A stretch of DNA of 64,000 nucleotides from Dryas octopetala (GCA_963921425.1 OY992839.1:8039409-8103408); one strand, 5' to 3'; numbered from the stretch's first letter, positions 12,042-24,949 are shown. The notes: generated from the letters alone by a model not told the origin. A program made the numbers and translations.

Positions 12042-13780
12042 ATGGAAAAAAAAAAAAAAAAAATCACTAAACCAAAATTAGTTGTAAGAATTTGCTTACG
12101 TGGAAGTGGCTTTTGCGAGCCGACCTCTCATCCACCCTTTGGTTTCATCATATATATTGTGTAAATATCAGCATGGACCTTGAGTGTACGTTGTTTATTG
12201 TTGTTTAAGCAATCTCTTCAATTTTCTATCAACATGAACGGTTCCTTTTTTTAATATGTCCAGCAAAATTTGGGCTAACGTTTGCTTATCGAATATCAAA
12301 GATCAATCATGCATTGACTATATGTTGATGTTACATATCTTTAATATAATAAATGGAGGTGCATGCAGATGGACACTCCTCCCATGCAGCATTGAGATTA
12401 AAATTTTAAGGGAAATACCTACAATAATTCAGCCATTTACAATATCACACGTTTTAAATGGATTCTGTTTTGTTTTTATTGTATTTCCTTGTTCAAATTG
12501 GATGACTTTTGATAGATTAATTAAACACATGTGTTATTTATTATGTTTGTTCACTAATCATCATCTATTGTAGACTTATATCCTATATATAATTAAACTA
12601 GTTAAATATGTAGAAAACACCGACTGATCCATCATGCAATAAAGTCAGAGAAAAAAAAAAAGAGATAATTAATGATAATGTATTAAAATGGTTTCGTGAA
12701 GAACATGACTGCCCATATACAATGTTTAGTTGCATAAACATCAATATATATATCAGTAGTGCTACATATACCACATTTTTATAACATATACCACATTTTT
12801 ATACCACATTATTATTATATATATAGGAGTATTATTATATATATTGTAAAAATTTCAAATACACATCAGTATACAACTTATTACAACATAAATTACTCTT
12901 TTAGTTTATCTTACAATGTAATTTTATAATCAAAATCGTTTATTTTCAAGATTTTTTTTAAAAGATAATCCAAGCAAAAAATTGATTAACTGTTTAATTA
13001 TTATCATAATGTTCTCAATTTTTTATTAGAAACATTGTAATCATCTATATAATTACCGCTCCTGTGGATTGGGGAAATTCAATGGAAGGCTCTAGTGGAC
13101 TAGAAGGGGTAAATCCTAATAAGACAAAGAGTGTTTAGCAAGGGGCCTGAACTAAAAGACTTTGGCCCCAACTCACATGTCATTGAGAGCGATTTTCAAA
13201 AATCAAATAAAGAGGCAGTGGCTAGTGGCATGGCTACCATGTTTATTTAACACACTTCCCAATCCCAATCACTGTTTGTCGATCTATGACTATGACACTG
13301 CAAAATCTTCAACCCTTGGCTAGTGCAAGCAACTATTATGGATTTTATGTGATAAAAAAGACTATGATATGGATCTTCATGTCTAGAAGCAGTGATGTAA
13401 GTGACCATCGTATTTGATACCTTCTTGTGTTCTAGAGGAGGTTGTTAAATTTAAAATAATTATTTAATTTGTTATATATATATATATATCTTTTCAGAAT
13501 ATTTAATTTATATATATTGACATTTGCAAACAAAGTTTAAAAAAGCATTGTTCATGTTTATTAACTGATTCAAGATAAATTAAAACAGTGTCAATTTCGG
13601 CTGCTTGAGGAAAATTTGTTCATATTTATTTGGGCAGTTGGCATTTAATAAATGATCCAACCTATGCATGTCAAAAGGGATAAAAACAAACTTTCAATGT
13701 GATTGTCGCATCATAGACTATACCAATTGGCCATTCTAGTCCATTAATATATAAGTATTGGCATCTAATTTTATTAACCA
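12042..13780. other. AT-rich intergenic DNA
   Basis: No gene was seen. A 20-bp direct repeat, 'acatataccacatttttat', occurs twice near 12,763-12,800, and a short TA run lies near 13,470. An open frame at 12256-12573 has no recognisable domain and AT-driven composition. Confidence 0.5.
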
Positions 13781-14082
13781 AAACCACATAAAACCTCATT
13801 CTTCCTTTACGGACCAACTACCACAAACTCATTCTTCATTTGTGGACACCAGACTACCACTAGATCTCAAAATACCATGCAAATATCATACCATCACCAC
13901 TAGGTCTCAAAATACTATACAAAAATACACATAACAAAAACATAACATGCAGACATCTTCCAAAATACCAGTATCAACGCATCACCAAAAAACAGAAACT
14001 GAAACTGCAAGTCCGCAACTCAATAAACTGCAGTTTCACTTGCAGTTAGTAACTGCAACTGCAAATCTGCAACTCCAATAAA

Positions 14083-14346
14083 CTGCAGTTTCAGTTCATT
14101 TGCAGTTCCAGAAATTACAGTTTATGCAGTTTCAGTTTACTTGCAGTTCCAGAAAACTATAGTTTCAGAAACTGAACTAAACAAAAAAAAAAAATCAAGA
14201 ACCTACTACTGATAAAGAAGCTGCAGTTTCAGTTCATTTGCAGTTCCAGAAATTACAGTTTCTGCAGTTCCAGAAACTGCAGTTTCAGTTCACTTGCAGT
14301 TCCAGAAACTGAACTAAACAAAAAAATCAAGAACCTAGTACTGATA
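14083..14346. repeat. Two-copy 138-bp tandem repeat built from CTGCAGTTTCAGTT subunits
   Basis: Copy A starts at 14083 and copy B at 14221. Each begins CTGCAGTTTCAGTTCATTTG and ends with 'ctgaactaaac', an A-run, 'atcaagaacct' and 'tactgata'. Inside, a 20-30 bp motif, 'gcagttccagaaa', recurs, giving a higher-order structure. Degenerate versions extend left to about 13,990. Confidence 0.75.
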
Positions 14347-14399
14347 AGGAAGGCATAAGAGTGGAGTTGGCTTCCCCAATAACTTTCTAGGCGTTGTTA

Positions 14400-14695
14400 T
14401 AGTGAGGAACTTGGCTTGTTCTTTGGCAACGTTGCGACAAGGTCGAGATCAGAGTCAACATCGGGGCTCCGATCGGGTCTGGGGGTTGCTGGGTGTTTCG
14501 AGCTCACAGAGATGAAGAGGGAAGATAGAGGAACTCAGGGGTGGTTCTCTCGTCGCCATCCATGGCCGGATGCACACGCACGTCGTCGAGGAAAGTTGCA
14601 GTGAAGGAGAGCAAGAAAGAACAGAGAGAGAGTGATTGAGGAGAGAGAAAACGTAAAACTAACATTCTAACCAACCCAGCTGACAAGCGCATCAC
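14400..14695 (-). other. GC-rich island, possible gene or promoter fragment; function unknown
   Basis: This GC-rich patch contrasts with its AT-rich surroundings. Read on the minus strand it has a CT-rich stretch (about 14,620-14,650) followed by an ATG whose short frame begins MDGDERTTPEF and stops after 19 codons. That looks like the 5' leader and start of a gene that is broken off. No domain is recognised. It directly follows the 138-bp repeat, so both could be cargo of one transposon. Confidence 0.3.
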
Positions 14696-15469
14696 ATGTT
14701 GCCGGAAGTGGAGTCACATTCTCAATTACCTGATTCTTAATAGACTAACTTAATTCTTACATTATATAAATAATAGTAGTAGAGGTTACAAACAATAACT
14801 AATATGTAGTTTATAGTAATTAATTCCATTATATATTATATGCTTGAAATGCATGTGTGACAAGGAAATGTGTAGATATTTAAGGAGCTAGGAATTGATC
14901 GAATTCTCAAAAAACAAAAAAAGGAGCTAGGAACTGAGGTGTAATTGCTAGGTTTGCGTTATCTTATTGGGAGTATCTTGTTTGGATGGAAGAGGCATGC
15001 ATTAGATTGCTTGACCTCCATTTTTTTATGAAGATGCATGTATTCTTTTTGCTTAAGTTAATGTAAGGAAAAACAAAACTTTTCTAAACACTGGTTACAT
15101 GTAAGTTTTATTTTAATACAAAATTATCATTATCATTAAAAAAGATGAATTGAATGATGGACAATTAGAAATATTAATCTGTTGGTTAATCTGTTGTAAC
15201 AAAAAAAAATGGTTGTGTTCAATTCTATTGTTAAAGAAAAAAAAGGTATATATTAATACGCTCCCTAATGCGTACTAGAGGTTTAATGGGAAGCACGACT
15301 AAGCATAACTAAGCTTTAAAATAACAATTCAATGCACTATATTATACAAAAAAGTTCACTTATTAAGACCAATTAGCTATTGATTGTACGTGTTCCTCTT
15401 CATTTATTTTGTTAGAAGAGATTCCTTATTAATATTTAACAATAACATTATATACCCACTTATTAAATT

Positions 15470-15560
15470 TGTACCATACATCACAACGTTAAGCTTGGGC
15501 GTCAACCCAATCTTGGGAAGGTGTCCAACTAGGTTGTGTTCCAACCTTGAAGAGAAAATA
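15470..15560 (-). pseudogene. Remnant of a leucine-rich-repeat gene (receptor-kinase-like)
   Basis: On the minus strand the frame reads LEHNLVGHLPKIGLTPKLNV then GTNLISGYI. This fits the plant extracellular LRR pattern (L..N.L.G.LP..IG..L..L). It is interrupted by a long A/T homopolymer (15,560-15,595) and no signal peptide, transmembrane segment or kinase is nearby. A further open stretch at 15822-16037 on the same strand is not clearly related. This is read as a decayed fragment from a few motifs only. Confidence 0.4.
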
Positions 15561-15562
15561 TG

Positions 15563-15597
<35 letters not shown>

Positions 15598-16040
15598 ATC
15601 CTCTTGGACCATGAAATATGTGATTGGCAAATTGGCAGTCAGGGTATATCAACAAGTCATTAATTTTCTATAAAAAATTATAAAGAAGATATGCTTTTAC
15701 TTTTTACAAGAATTATGAATATGATGAAAAAATTTGTTAATAGATTTTTTTATTTTTCTGAGGAAAATTTGATAATAGTTATAAAAATAATTTTGTGTAC
15801 ATAAACTTAGAAAAATGAAATTCATGGTTGTGGCAACTGGCAAACTAGGAAAGGGAATGAGAATAATTCACCCCATTCCCCAACAAAGAGGTTACAAAAG
15901 TCAAACTCTACTCTTGGTGAGTGGTGACCCGTGGGGAAACCTTGTTCGCAAAAGGGTCCTCTTGTATTGTCCAAGACGAAATCTACAAAATTATTTATAT
16001 ATAGAAAAAATGAATTGGGAATAAGAAAATCAACCAAAAG

Positions 16041-17070
16041 AATGGGTAAGCTCCATTTTTTTTTTCTTTGTTAACTAGGAATAAATTTCACTTTTAACCC
16101 ATTAGGCCATTACCTTACTCATCCTCAATATTTGAACTAAGCTCCAAATCTTAATAAAGAAGAAACTTCTTGAAGAAATTAAGAACTCCCACTTTAAAAG
16201 CGATAGAAAATCACATTTTTAAATCATAATCAAGATCTAAAAATATCATTATATACTTGTCATTGTGTCGCACTCTAAATGGTAGCATGCGAACAACTAC
16301 AAGTGAAGAAGTACAAATTAAGAATTTGTATGATTTTTTTTTTATTCGGATAATTCGTGGATAATGATGTGCTTAGCATTATGGTTAGACTAGCTTGCAA
16401 ACAAATAAGATGTAAACTGGACTGACCTCATTTTAATTCGACAGAGGAAATTGTAAAATTTGATCCAATCTAATATTTCAATAATTAAAATAAATTCATA
16501 TATATCCGTTTTGTTATTTTAAATGATATCTAATTTGATGATCTAAGATTCTAATCCAATAATTTTCTTATCTAGTTCTTACCTGGTTAATTTGCCATTA
16601 GCTAGTTCCAACACTCTACGTACTCCACCCCCGGTTAATTCCACATTCCAGTGTCCGCAGGCTACAAATATCATGATCTCAGCTCAATAAATAATCGAAT
16701 AGAAATCAATGTGACCTGTCTATTAAATTAATTAGCAAACATGCTTGCCCCTTGATTTAAAATGTCCTCAAAATTAACATTAATAAAAGATGAGGGACAA
16801 TAACAAGAGGGTAAGCAAAAAATGGAAAATGCAAGCAGCCAAGAAATTGGCCGCCCCTCTATATATCTATATATGCATTGACTAAAAGCTGTCATTTCTT
16901 TGTTGGATGTACAGCGAATGTTGACAACTTATTGTACGTTCTCAACCTCTATCTGGCCTGCTAACACATAGATTTAGTTTTTTTTTTTTTTTTTTTTCAA
17001 TCAATAAAATACATTTCAATAAAAAAAAAAACTAATGATATACATTAATTAAGAAAATATAAGAACTCAA
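16041..17070. other. AT-rich intergenic DNA
   Basis: No coding sequence, RNA gene or bounded repeat was seen apart from homopolymer runs (for example poly-T near 16,980). Confidence 0.5.
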
Positions 17071-17175
17071 GCCATGATGTAAGCCTGATGGTGAGAAAGA
17101 GTGGGAAAATGAGTTACAATTAAGATAGTTATCAGGGGTTCAACCCCTGGCCTCTAATGTAACAAAAAAACAATG
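17071..17175 (+). mobile_element. Possible SINE or tRNA-derived fragment
   Basis: GGTTCAACCCC at about 17,134 fits the Pol III box B consensus GGTTCRANNCC. About 50-60 bp upstream a 'tgatggtgagaaag' stretch is a loose box A candidate, and an A-rich tail follows 'ctctaatgtaac'. No cloverleaf with paired arms could be formed, so this is not called as a tRNA gene. Confidence 0.3.
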
Positions 17176-17575
17176 TAAAAAACGAGCATAGAAACCCTAA
17201 ATAATTTGAGGCATAGGAAAGAAATGAGAAGTAACAACTACTTGAGGCCCTACAAATTGACCATATATAATCTAGTTGTTTCAAATTTCAATCAAATGTT
17301 CAAGTATTCGATTTAACTCAATGTAAATCGTACAAATTAACAAAGTGACAATCATAAACATTGGAATTTAACTGGTACACATGACATGATATGACATGAA
17401 TTCAATGTTTGCATAATAGTAGCAATTGAATGGTAAAAGAAAACCAAGGAAAACCCAACCCCCCACGCTAGGTGGACCAAGGAAAACATAATCAATTGAT
17501 GGATGTCACCTTTGTCACATGAGATAGAAAGTATATAGTACGAGAGAGAGAGACAGAGAGGCCCATTGGACCATT

Positions 17576-17587
17576 TATATATATAAA
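17576..17587 (+). promoter_or_regulatory. TATA box of the DUF1645 gene
   Basis: TATATATATAAA lies 227-238 bp before the ATG at 17814. It is followed by a strongly pyrimidine-rich leader (about 17,605-17,760, long CT/TTCC runs) typical of plant 5' UTRs. A second TATA-like run at about 17,716 lies inside that leader and is a weaker candidate. Confidence 0.6.
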
Positions 17588-17813
17588 GGCGGCGTGTATG
17601 ACCAATCTTCCCTCCCCTCTCCTTACTCATCATTTTAGTCAATCTTCCTCCACTACCCCCTCCTTCCCTTCATCTTCCTCTTTCCCTCTTCCCTCTTTCT
17701 CACTCTTTCTCTTTCTATATATATATTTCCACTCACTATTCCCAAACTAATTATAACCCTCTCAATCTCAATTAAGTCTCAAACCCCAAACCCAAACCCA
17801 ATAGTAGTCCATC

Positions 17814-19061
17814 ATGGACTTGAAGGTGGCGCTTCCACTTCCGGTGCCTCCGATGGACTTCCACTTCGACAGCACCTCCTCCTCCCCCTACATCACCGCC
17901 CCGTCCAGCCCGACCCGTTTCGGCAACAACAACTACTTCTTCAGCGCCCCCACCAGCCCCACCCGCGCCTCCGCCTTCTACCGCGACCTCAGCGACTTGG
18001 ACAATCTCCCCACACAATATTCACCCTCTACAGTCCCTTTCAAGTGGGAAGACAAGCCCGGAATTCCCAAATATAGAGCCACAATCAACGGTCACGATCA
18101 TCACGCTGACGATCAAGATTTCGAGTTTGATTTTAGTGGGCAGTTGGAGAGGGCTTCTCTCCCAGCAGACGAGCTTTTTGACGGTGGCAAGATTAGGCCT
18201 CTGAAGCCACCGCCACGGTTACAAGTAGTCACCGGGTCGGGCCACCACGGTCCCGGACCCTCCAGCTTGTCTCCGAGATCATCATCACCAAGATCACCAT
18301 CTAGAATATCCCAAGGAAAGAAAATGGTCCAAGAAGTACTATCATCTTCGTCTTCGCCGCGCCAATACAAAAATCATTCTAATAATTTTGACCCCTTCAC
18401 CGCCGCCATGGAAGAGACTACGAGCGAAGATAAATCAGATCACCAGCGACGCGGGAGGGAGAGAATTGTGCCTCTAAGAAATGCTTCGGTTCGTAAAGGA
18501 AGTCGGTCTCTGTCCCCTTTGAGAGTCTCAGACATTACGTTCCACCTCGACGACGTCGTTTCTCCATCAACCACAACAAGAAGCACAAACTCAAACAACA
18601 GCAGCGTCTCTAAGCCCTCCACCTCTTTTTCTTCGGCGTATTCTTCGTTTTTGTCAGCGATTTCATTCTCGAAAGGGAGCAACCGGAAATGGAAGCTGAG
18701 AGATCTGCTGCTCTTTCGGAGCGCCTCCGAGGGCCGAGCAACGACGACCGGGAAAGACCCGTTGAGGAAGTACACGATGTTGTCGATGAACAAGAAGAGT
18801 GGTGGTGGTGGTAGAAGTATTGCTGAGGACGTGAAGAATTCGAGCTTCCGGTCCACCGACAGTGTCGGTTCGGTCAGCTCCAGGAGGCGGGGACCGGTCT
18901 CGCCTCACGAGCTGCATTACACCGTCAACCGGGCGGTTTCGGAGGAGATGAGGAGGAAGACCTTCTTGCCGTACAAGCATGGCCTCTTGGGTTGCTTGGG
19001 GTTCAACCCTGGGTTGCATGAGATTTCCAGGGGGGCTTTTGGGTCTTTGGCACGTGGATAA
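17814..19061 (+). CDS. DUF1645-type protein, intronless
   Basis: A single 415-aa frame from the ATG at 17814, after a CT-rich leader and TATA box, to the stop at 19059-19061. The N-terminus has Ser/Pro runs with repeated (S/T)SPTR motifs. VPFKWEDKPGIPK is at 74-86 and ADELFDGGKIRPL at 118-130. A Ser-rich middle leads to a basic block, NRKWKLRDLLLFRSASEG (from about 291), and a C-terminal segment containing GLLGCLGFNPG. The DELFD-G-IRPL and RDLLL-RS-S(E/D)G pair is what I know of DUF1645 proteins, a plant family with no known enzymatic activity. A rice member has been linked to stress tolerance and grain length. The PFKWE-KPG-PK phrase also occurs in DUF688-type proteins, so a hybrid assignment is possible. 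No signal peptide or membrane segment is seen; the basic Ser-rich make-up suggests a nuclear, phosphorylated protein (inference). Codon usage is markedly GC-richer than the flanks. Confidence 0.85.
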   Translation: MDLKVALPLPVPPMDFHFDSTSSSPYITAPSSPTRFGNNNYFFSAPTSPTRASAFYRDLSDLDNLPTQYSPSTVPFKWEDKPGIPKYRATINGHDHHADDQDFEFDFSGQLERASLPADELFDGGKIRPLKPPPRLQVVTGSGHHGPGPSSLSPRSSSPRSPSRISQGKKMVQEVLSSSSSPRQYKNHSNNFDPFTAAMEETTSEDKSDHQRRGRERIVPLRNASVRKGSRSLSPLRVSDITFHLDDVVSPSTTTRSTNSNNSSVSKPSTSFSSAYSSFLSAISFSKGSNRKWKLRDLLLFRSASEGRATTTGKDPLRKYTMLSMNKKSGGGGRSIAEDVKNSSFRSTDSVGSVSSRRRGPVSPHELHYTVNRAVSEEMRRKTFLPYKHGLLGCLGFNPGLHEISRGAFGSLARG

Positions 19062-21690
19062 TCCAGATCACGCACTCAATCCTGACCGTAGATAAATTTT
19101 GTTTACTTTTTTTTATTTCTTTCTTCTGTGATATAGATATGTTTGAATTTACTCAAATGGCTTCATTGTGTTGGATTATTTGATATATTGTTCGTTCATT
19201 ATGGTGGCGTCTCCATCACTTGAAGGACACAAACTATATGAAACATATATACAAGAGATTAATTACAAGCAATGTCTTGTCTTGTGTTTGGTTGGGGACA
19301 TTAATTCATGACTCTTGCCAGTCAAATTTGATCAAGAGGATGATAATATTGTTCATGAATATGAGATTAGTAGTAATTATTGTATTAATGTACGTTTACC
19401 AATGATATAGGAAAAACAGATCTAAAGCTATGGAAGAATTTTTTTTTTTTTTTTTTTTTACCATGCTAAAGCTATGGAAGATTATTATCTGCTTTAAGCC
19501 ATGGTTCAGGTCGTGAGGAATAATGGAAAAATCAGTTAGGATAAGAATTGATTAAGAAATTAATCCTTTGTAGAGTAATTAAGAAAATTATTGTCTATTT
19601 TGAATTAAAGTAGAAGAAAAAGAATAAAGATGTCACACCCTTCACTTTAGTTTTTTTCTTTATCCAACAAACCATTTCACTTTCTATTTGAATAATCTAT
19701 GCAACAACCTAAATTTCCCTCTTTTGCCAAAAACAAAATGGAAATTGCTCTATTAATATGAAAGAGATTAGAGCATATTTCTGAAAAAGTCTAGGCAAAT
19801 TAAACTCATTGACATTGAAATTAAGGAGTACCCCAAGACTCTTATAAATCATTATGCAATATTATAATCTTCCAAACAGGACAATACTCCACATTTCACA
19901 TTTCCAACTCAAACCAATTAAGTCCTTATAAATTATTAACTAACGTTATGTTTTTTCAATGTAAAATTTCTCTCAATACAAAAAATAATATTGTCATATA
20001 TATTAATATTGATATATGTACATAGGATTGTAATAAATTTTTCTTGGAGTGGACTCGCATTGCCCAAAAAGAAGACTAGTATTAATATTAATCTGACGTA
20101 TGCTTTGGCAGTTTGGTGAATGATATCACCACATTACAATGTGGTAAATCTCAGGAAAACCTTAAACTTACAGGAGAGGAGGCAGAACTCATAAGGATAT
20201 TTTAGCAGCACACAGACACATGGGTGGGATCGAAGAAAAAGATGTCATGCATGGGGACCATAGCATATAATCATTATAAGGTTGTGTAATCATTATAGCA
20301 GTGACGTTATACAGTGTAAAGTTGTCTAGCTAATTCGGTTTTGCCACCATTAATCAAGCAAAAGGTGATCGAAGAATCATTCAATTTTAAAAAAAGAAAA
20401 GATCGGATTTAACAAATTAAACCTTCCTTTTCAATTCTCTGTCAATTTGCAACAATGAATTCGCCACCACGTACCATACACAACCTGCAATGATGAATAG
20501 TGGGTTCTTATTTGAAATTTTAAACCCATGTGCATGTGGTTTGAGTAATGTACAAGTGTTAATGGTACTGTACTTAAAGTTTCAAACAATGAGAAAATTT
20601 AATATAACATGAATCTTATCAATGGAAAAAATTATTGAGTATTATTACAATTTTAAATTAAAATTTCAAATGATATGATATGACAGTATGCGTTTCATAA
20701 ATTAACAAAAAATTCGGATGAGCTAGTGCGACTGTACGTATATAGCATTCCACTTTGGTAGAACATGCACTAATATATATATGCATAACTTTTATCGACT
20801 CCAGCTAGTTACCGGCTATTTCAAACATTTCTAAACACTTTAATAAGAATCATTCAGTCGAATGAACATATATAGATATAGCATTCCAAAAAGACTCATT
20901 CTGCAAACCAAATAAGGCCAGCGTTCTTGTTGAGAAAAAAGAAGGGCAACCAGCCATACATGCATAACCTATATATAGCTTTATAGAGAGAATAGTTGAT
21001 AGTTATGTCCATTATGGATGGAGACCCACATTAAATCGTACAATTAATTATGGTTACTTTCTTCATCCGGTCCTTTTACTCTTTGGAGGTTGTAATAAGT
21101 TAGGAAAGAGATGAACATGGTCATGTTGCAATTATGGGCATGATGCTTCATCACCATATACTTTGTAGTTTGTACAGTAATCTCTTTTTATCAACAACTG
21201 TCCTAATGAGAATTGAATATAAGACCTCCTTTTTATAAAAGAGAGATTGAGTATTATTCACTAGATCAAATAGTATTAATCATTATATAATAATTTTTAA
21301 ATAAAAAATATGATTAAAAAATTGTCTCAAATGTATGCCACATAATTGTTGATGATGAAGAAAATGATTATGATGATAAATTGATATATTGATATATATC
21401 GATGATATTGAAGGTACCGAATATACTTATGGTGGTGTTTGGTGACAATTTTTGTTTATTCTCCAATGTATGCCCATAACCACATTGCATTGTTAATTGT
21501 TGCCAATAATGATAATTATGAATGCATTTTCATAATTATCTCATTTAAAGAAATATAAAGAAAGAGATTGTACCTTGTGCGTATAAGGATTTCATGATTG
21601 ATTGCAAGAAATGATACGTGCATACATATATAATAAGGTACTTAATATTATAGTATATTATACTTTTAAATGACTACATAAAATAAAATA
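19062..21690. other. 3' flank and gene-free AT-rich DNA
   Basis: The 3' UTR of the DUF1645 gene probably ends within about 250 bp. The rest has no recognisable gene, RNA or bounded transposon; it contains a poly-T run at about 19,440 and scattered TA-rich tracts. Confidence 0.5.
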
Positions 21691-21692
21691 AA

Positions 21693-22107
21693 AACGCTTT
21701 AGAGCTAACTGGTAACTAAGATAATACGGCACTCTAATTATCTTTTTTGGCCCACAATAAAACGTGATCTTAGAGTCTCAACCGTTCATTTTTTTTATTC
21801 CCATTCAAAGTCAACTTTGCAAAAAATCAACCAAATCATATATCATTTAGTCATTTGATAACCATTAAAATTATTTCATTGTATTATAAAAAAATGTGCA
21901 TGTTCCATCATCTATTTATTTGAGTATAATTAGCTTATTAATAGTTGATTAAACAATTTTCGATTTAATTAATTTTTACAAAGATGATATTTAAATGAAG
22001 ACATAGAAAGTGAATGGTTCGGATTATTAGATCATGTCATCTAGTGAGCCTAAAAGAACGGTTAGCCTCATATTATCTTACTAACCGGTGAACTCTAAAA
22101 CGCTCCT
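21693..22107. mobile_element. Palindromic MITE, family P copy 1
   Basis: A near full-length inverted repeat of about 415 bp. The left end is ACGCTTTAGAGCTAACTGG and the right end is the complement of AGCGTTTTAGAGTTCACCGG. The arms share 'aaccgttcatttt', 'ttgcaaaaaatcaacc' and 'tcatttagtcatttgat' in opposite orientation. It belongs with the elements at 22152, 54007 and (internally) 54420. No open frame. Confidence 0.7.
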
Positions 22108-22151
22108 ATTTAAATAAGATTATACATACTTAGTATTCTATATATACCTTG

Positions 22152-22558
22152 ATACAAAAATACTAGCTATAAAGCTAACTAGTTAGCAAATTAATACGAA
22201 GTTAACCATATTTTTTCGCCCACCACATGATAATTTTATAATATGAATCGTTCATTTTTTAGACCTCACTTCAAAGATCATTTTTGTAAACAATCTCCAA
22301 AAATTAGAAGTCATTTAGCATTTGATTATAAAAACAACAATTTATATGCTTTTCTTGAAAATATTATTCGTTTATTTATTTGATCATAGTTAGCTAACTA
22401 AATTATTTTTTATTTGGTTGATTTTGTTCAATAATGATATTTAAAATAGAGCCTTAAAAATGAACGATTCAAATTATAAAATTAGTTATATAATAGGCCC
22501 AAAGTTAGTTAGCTTCGTATTAACAACTAACCATTTAGATTTTAGAGCGTTCTTATAT
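22152..22558. mobile_element. Palindromic MITE, family P copy 2
   Basis: A foldback element of about 405 bp only 45 bp from copy 1. The left arm contains AAAGCTAACTAGTTAGCAAA then TTAATACGAAG. The right arm holds the complements, including CTTCGTATTAACAACTAACC. An open frame across its right half (22460-22729) is an accident of the AT-rich sequence. Confidence 0.7.
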
Positions 22559-22559
22559 A

Positions 22560-24945
22560 TTGATAATTTGATAATAATAAATATAATATGTGGATACAGA
22601 AAATTTGTGATTGTATTACATAGCTCTTTTTCGATTTTTTTAATGACGAAAATGGGGTGTATTGTTCAGTCAGATCGAATAATCAAAAGAAAACAAAAAT
22701 CTATTTGGCTTTTCTTTTACTCACTATGACGATTGATGACCACATGCACGCCAGTCCTCCAGTCATATTTTATTGCTGATATGATATATATTGTTATGGT
22801 GGTTGTTTTACCCACCGTGACCAGGCCACAATCTTTTCCCAAAAGGAAAGATAAATGTTGTTCCTTTTTTGGTCCGGATGTATTGTTCAAATTTCAATAA
22901 ATCAAAGGAATTGAATATTGATTGCTTTTTTTTGTTTTTTTGGCTTTTTGGAGCCTGAAGAGTCTCTTCAAATCAACAAAGCATTCTCCTCTACTTCTTT
23001 CATTAAGCAGCTCATGACTCAAATGTCTCTACTTCTTAGAGATAGGATGGGGCAGGACCGAATTCTTTGCATGAAAAAGAGAGGCATTATGTGGGTTTTA
23101 CTTTAATTACTAATATATAGTTGCGTATTCAATTAACCTCTGCTTCTTTTATTTAATATACATAGCATGGAGAAAAATGCAGGTTGATTTTGGACTGAAG
23201 TTTGAATGTTTTCTTTGTAGAAACATATTCAATGCCAAAGATATTTGAGGTTGGGGTGAAAACCATTTGGAATAATTAAAGGATATATTATTGAAAAAGC
23301 TAAAAAGAGTCAAAAATGACTTTGTGAATGAAGAAGCTAGGAAACAAAAAAGCTACCTCCTGTCTTGTTTAGTCCTCATACTCTTTTGTTGTAGTGCGCA
23401 TACTTGGTAAGTAGTCATTTCTTCTTAGGAAGCAAATTATAATGTGAATATGTGATACATGTTAATTTATAAGAAGGGATGATTTCTATTAAAATAAAAA
23501 ATAGTGAAAACATGTCAAATTGTGATTTGCTTAGAATCACTTCTAGGGAACCAAAGATTTTTCATACGGAAATGTAAAGAAGATGACAGACTTGACAGTT
23601 AACAAAATTATTGAAAAAGAGTACTTACACATATCTCGATCATGTCAAGAAATATAAGTTCTATAATTTTATTACATGGCAGGAAAGGTTTGTATAACGA
23701 GTGATGCTAGAACATCAATTATTACCTCAATTTTTCATTACCAATTGATGTAGAATATAACATGATAGTTGTTTATATTGGTTATAAATAAATGAAGTTC
23801 AAAGTGTGGCCGATAAAAACAAACAAAATTGCATTAGTTGGGATCTAAAGCATTGAGATAATAGTTGGTACTCTAGTAATATTGTTGTGCAAGTCCTTGA
23901 GGCTAATTCAAGTGGTAAGAAAGCATTTGGAAATTAAACAATTTAGAATTAGTACTGGTTAAGAATTTGGTCCTGCTTAATTCCAATATAAAATAGAAAA
24001 TTTTAATTTTTAACGAAGTGAGAGTTCGGTTCGATAACTAGACTTTGGCATAAAATTCTTTTTCAACCGGTATGTAAGAAAATGGATCTTTAACATTTTC
24101 TTTTGGTGATTGGAGAAAAACAAGTTACAAACTAAATCTAACAACCTCTATTATTAATTCAGTAGAAAAACTTCCTTATAAACCACTATACAAAAGTTTT
24201 AATATGAGATTTTTCTCTTAACACTCCCTTATGCACTACTCAAGCCTAGTTTATTTTGATATTATTCTATAAAAAAATCTAAGCATTTATTCTGATGAAT
24301 TGGCAATGAAAAGGGTAACCTAAGACCCTTATAAATAACTACGTAAGACTCCAGATTTTTAATATCAGATCTTTCTCTAAACAGTTATACTATTAAAAAA
24401 GAAAAAAGGATTGACTATCCAACAAAAATTTTGGGCCATTGAAGTGATCAGTGTGATTGGTTACAGCCGTTGATCGTAAAGCTCTTGTTTGTTTGGTCTG
24501 TATTCACGCGTCGTTTTACATAGAGACACACTGATGTCCCCAGGAGGACCAAAATCTTTATGCCCAGAACGACGTTTGGTTTGGTCTGACTCTGTATGAA
24601 CAAGAAACACAAGATGTCCACAGAAAGCCCAACACTCGACGTGTAATGATCGCAAAGCAAGCAAAGCAGCTAACAGCTTGTTGAAGTCGACTGTAGTCCT
24701 CACTCCTCCTATTCACTATTCTTCGTTGTCTGTCTAAAATCTAAATATTAGTCCAGTCTCTGCATTCATGGCCGACATCTATGACCCTTTACGAGTCACA
24801 AGGTCGACCAAGTCAATGCTGATTGCTGCTAAACACAGGAAGAAAAAGAAACCACGTGCAAACTGCAAAATGGTGGTTGGAAGTTAGGAACCCAAATTAT
24901 TCCTCCTTACATATTAAACACCAAATCAAGTTTTTTGTTACTACT
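22560..24945. other. Intergenic DNA with one GC-richer unassigned patch
   Basis: No recognisable protein was seen. Around 24,450-24,850 the base composition is less AT-rich and two overlapping minus-strand frames (24448-24703) are open, but neither contains a domain I know. A stretch at 23,900-24,060 has 'caagtggtaagaaagc' and GGTTCGATAAC, loosely like Pol III boxes of a SINE, but is too degenerate to call. Confidence 0.4.
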
Positions 24946-24949
24946 TTTG

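Noticed and set aside
17071-17175. tRNA gene suggested by a box B match
   Set aside because: No acceptor, D or anticodon arm pairs can be formed; kept only as a possible SINE fragment.
18440-19019. Two minus-strand frames of 118 and 138 aa
   Set aside because: Shadows of the DUF1645 gene, with no domain and no splice support.
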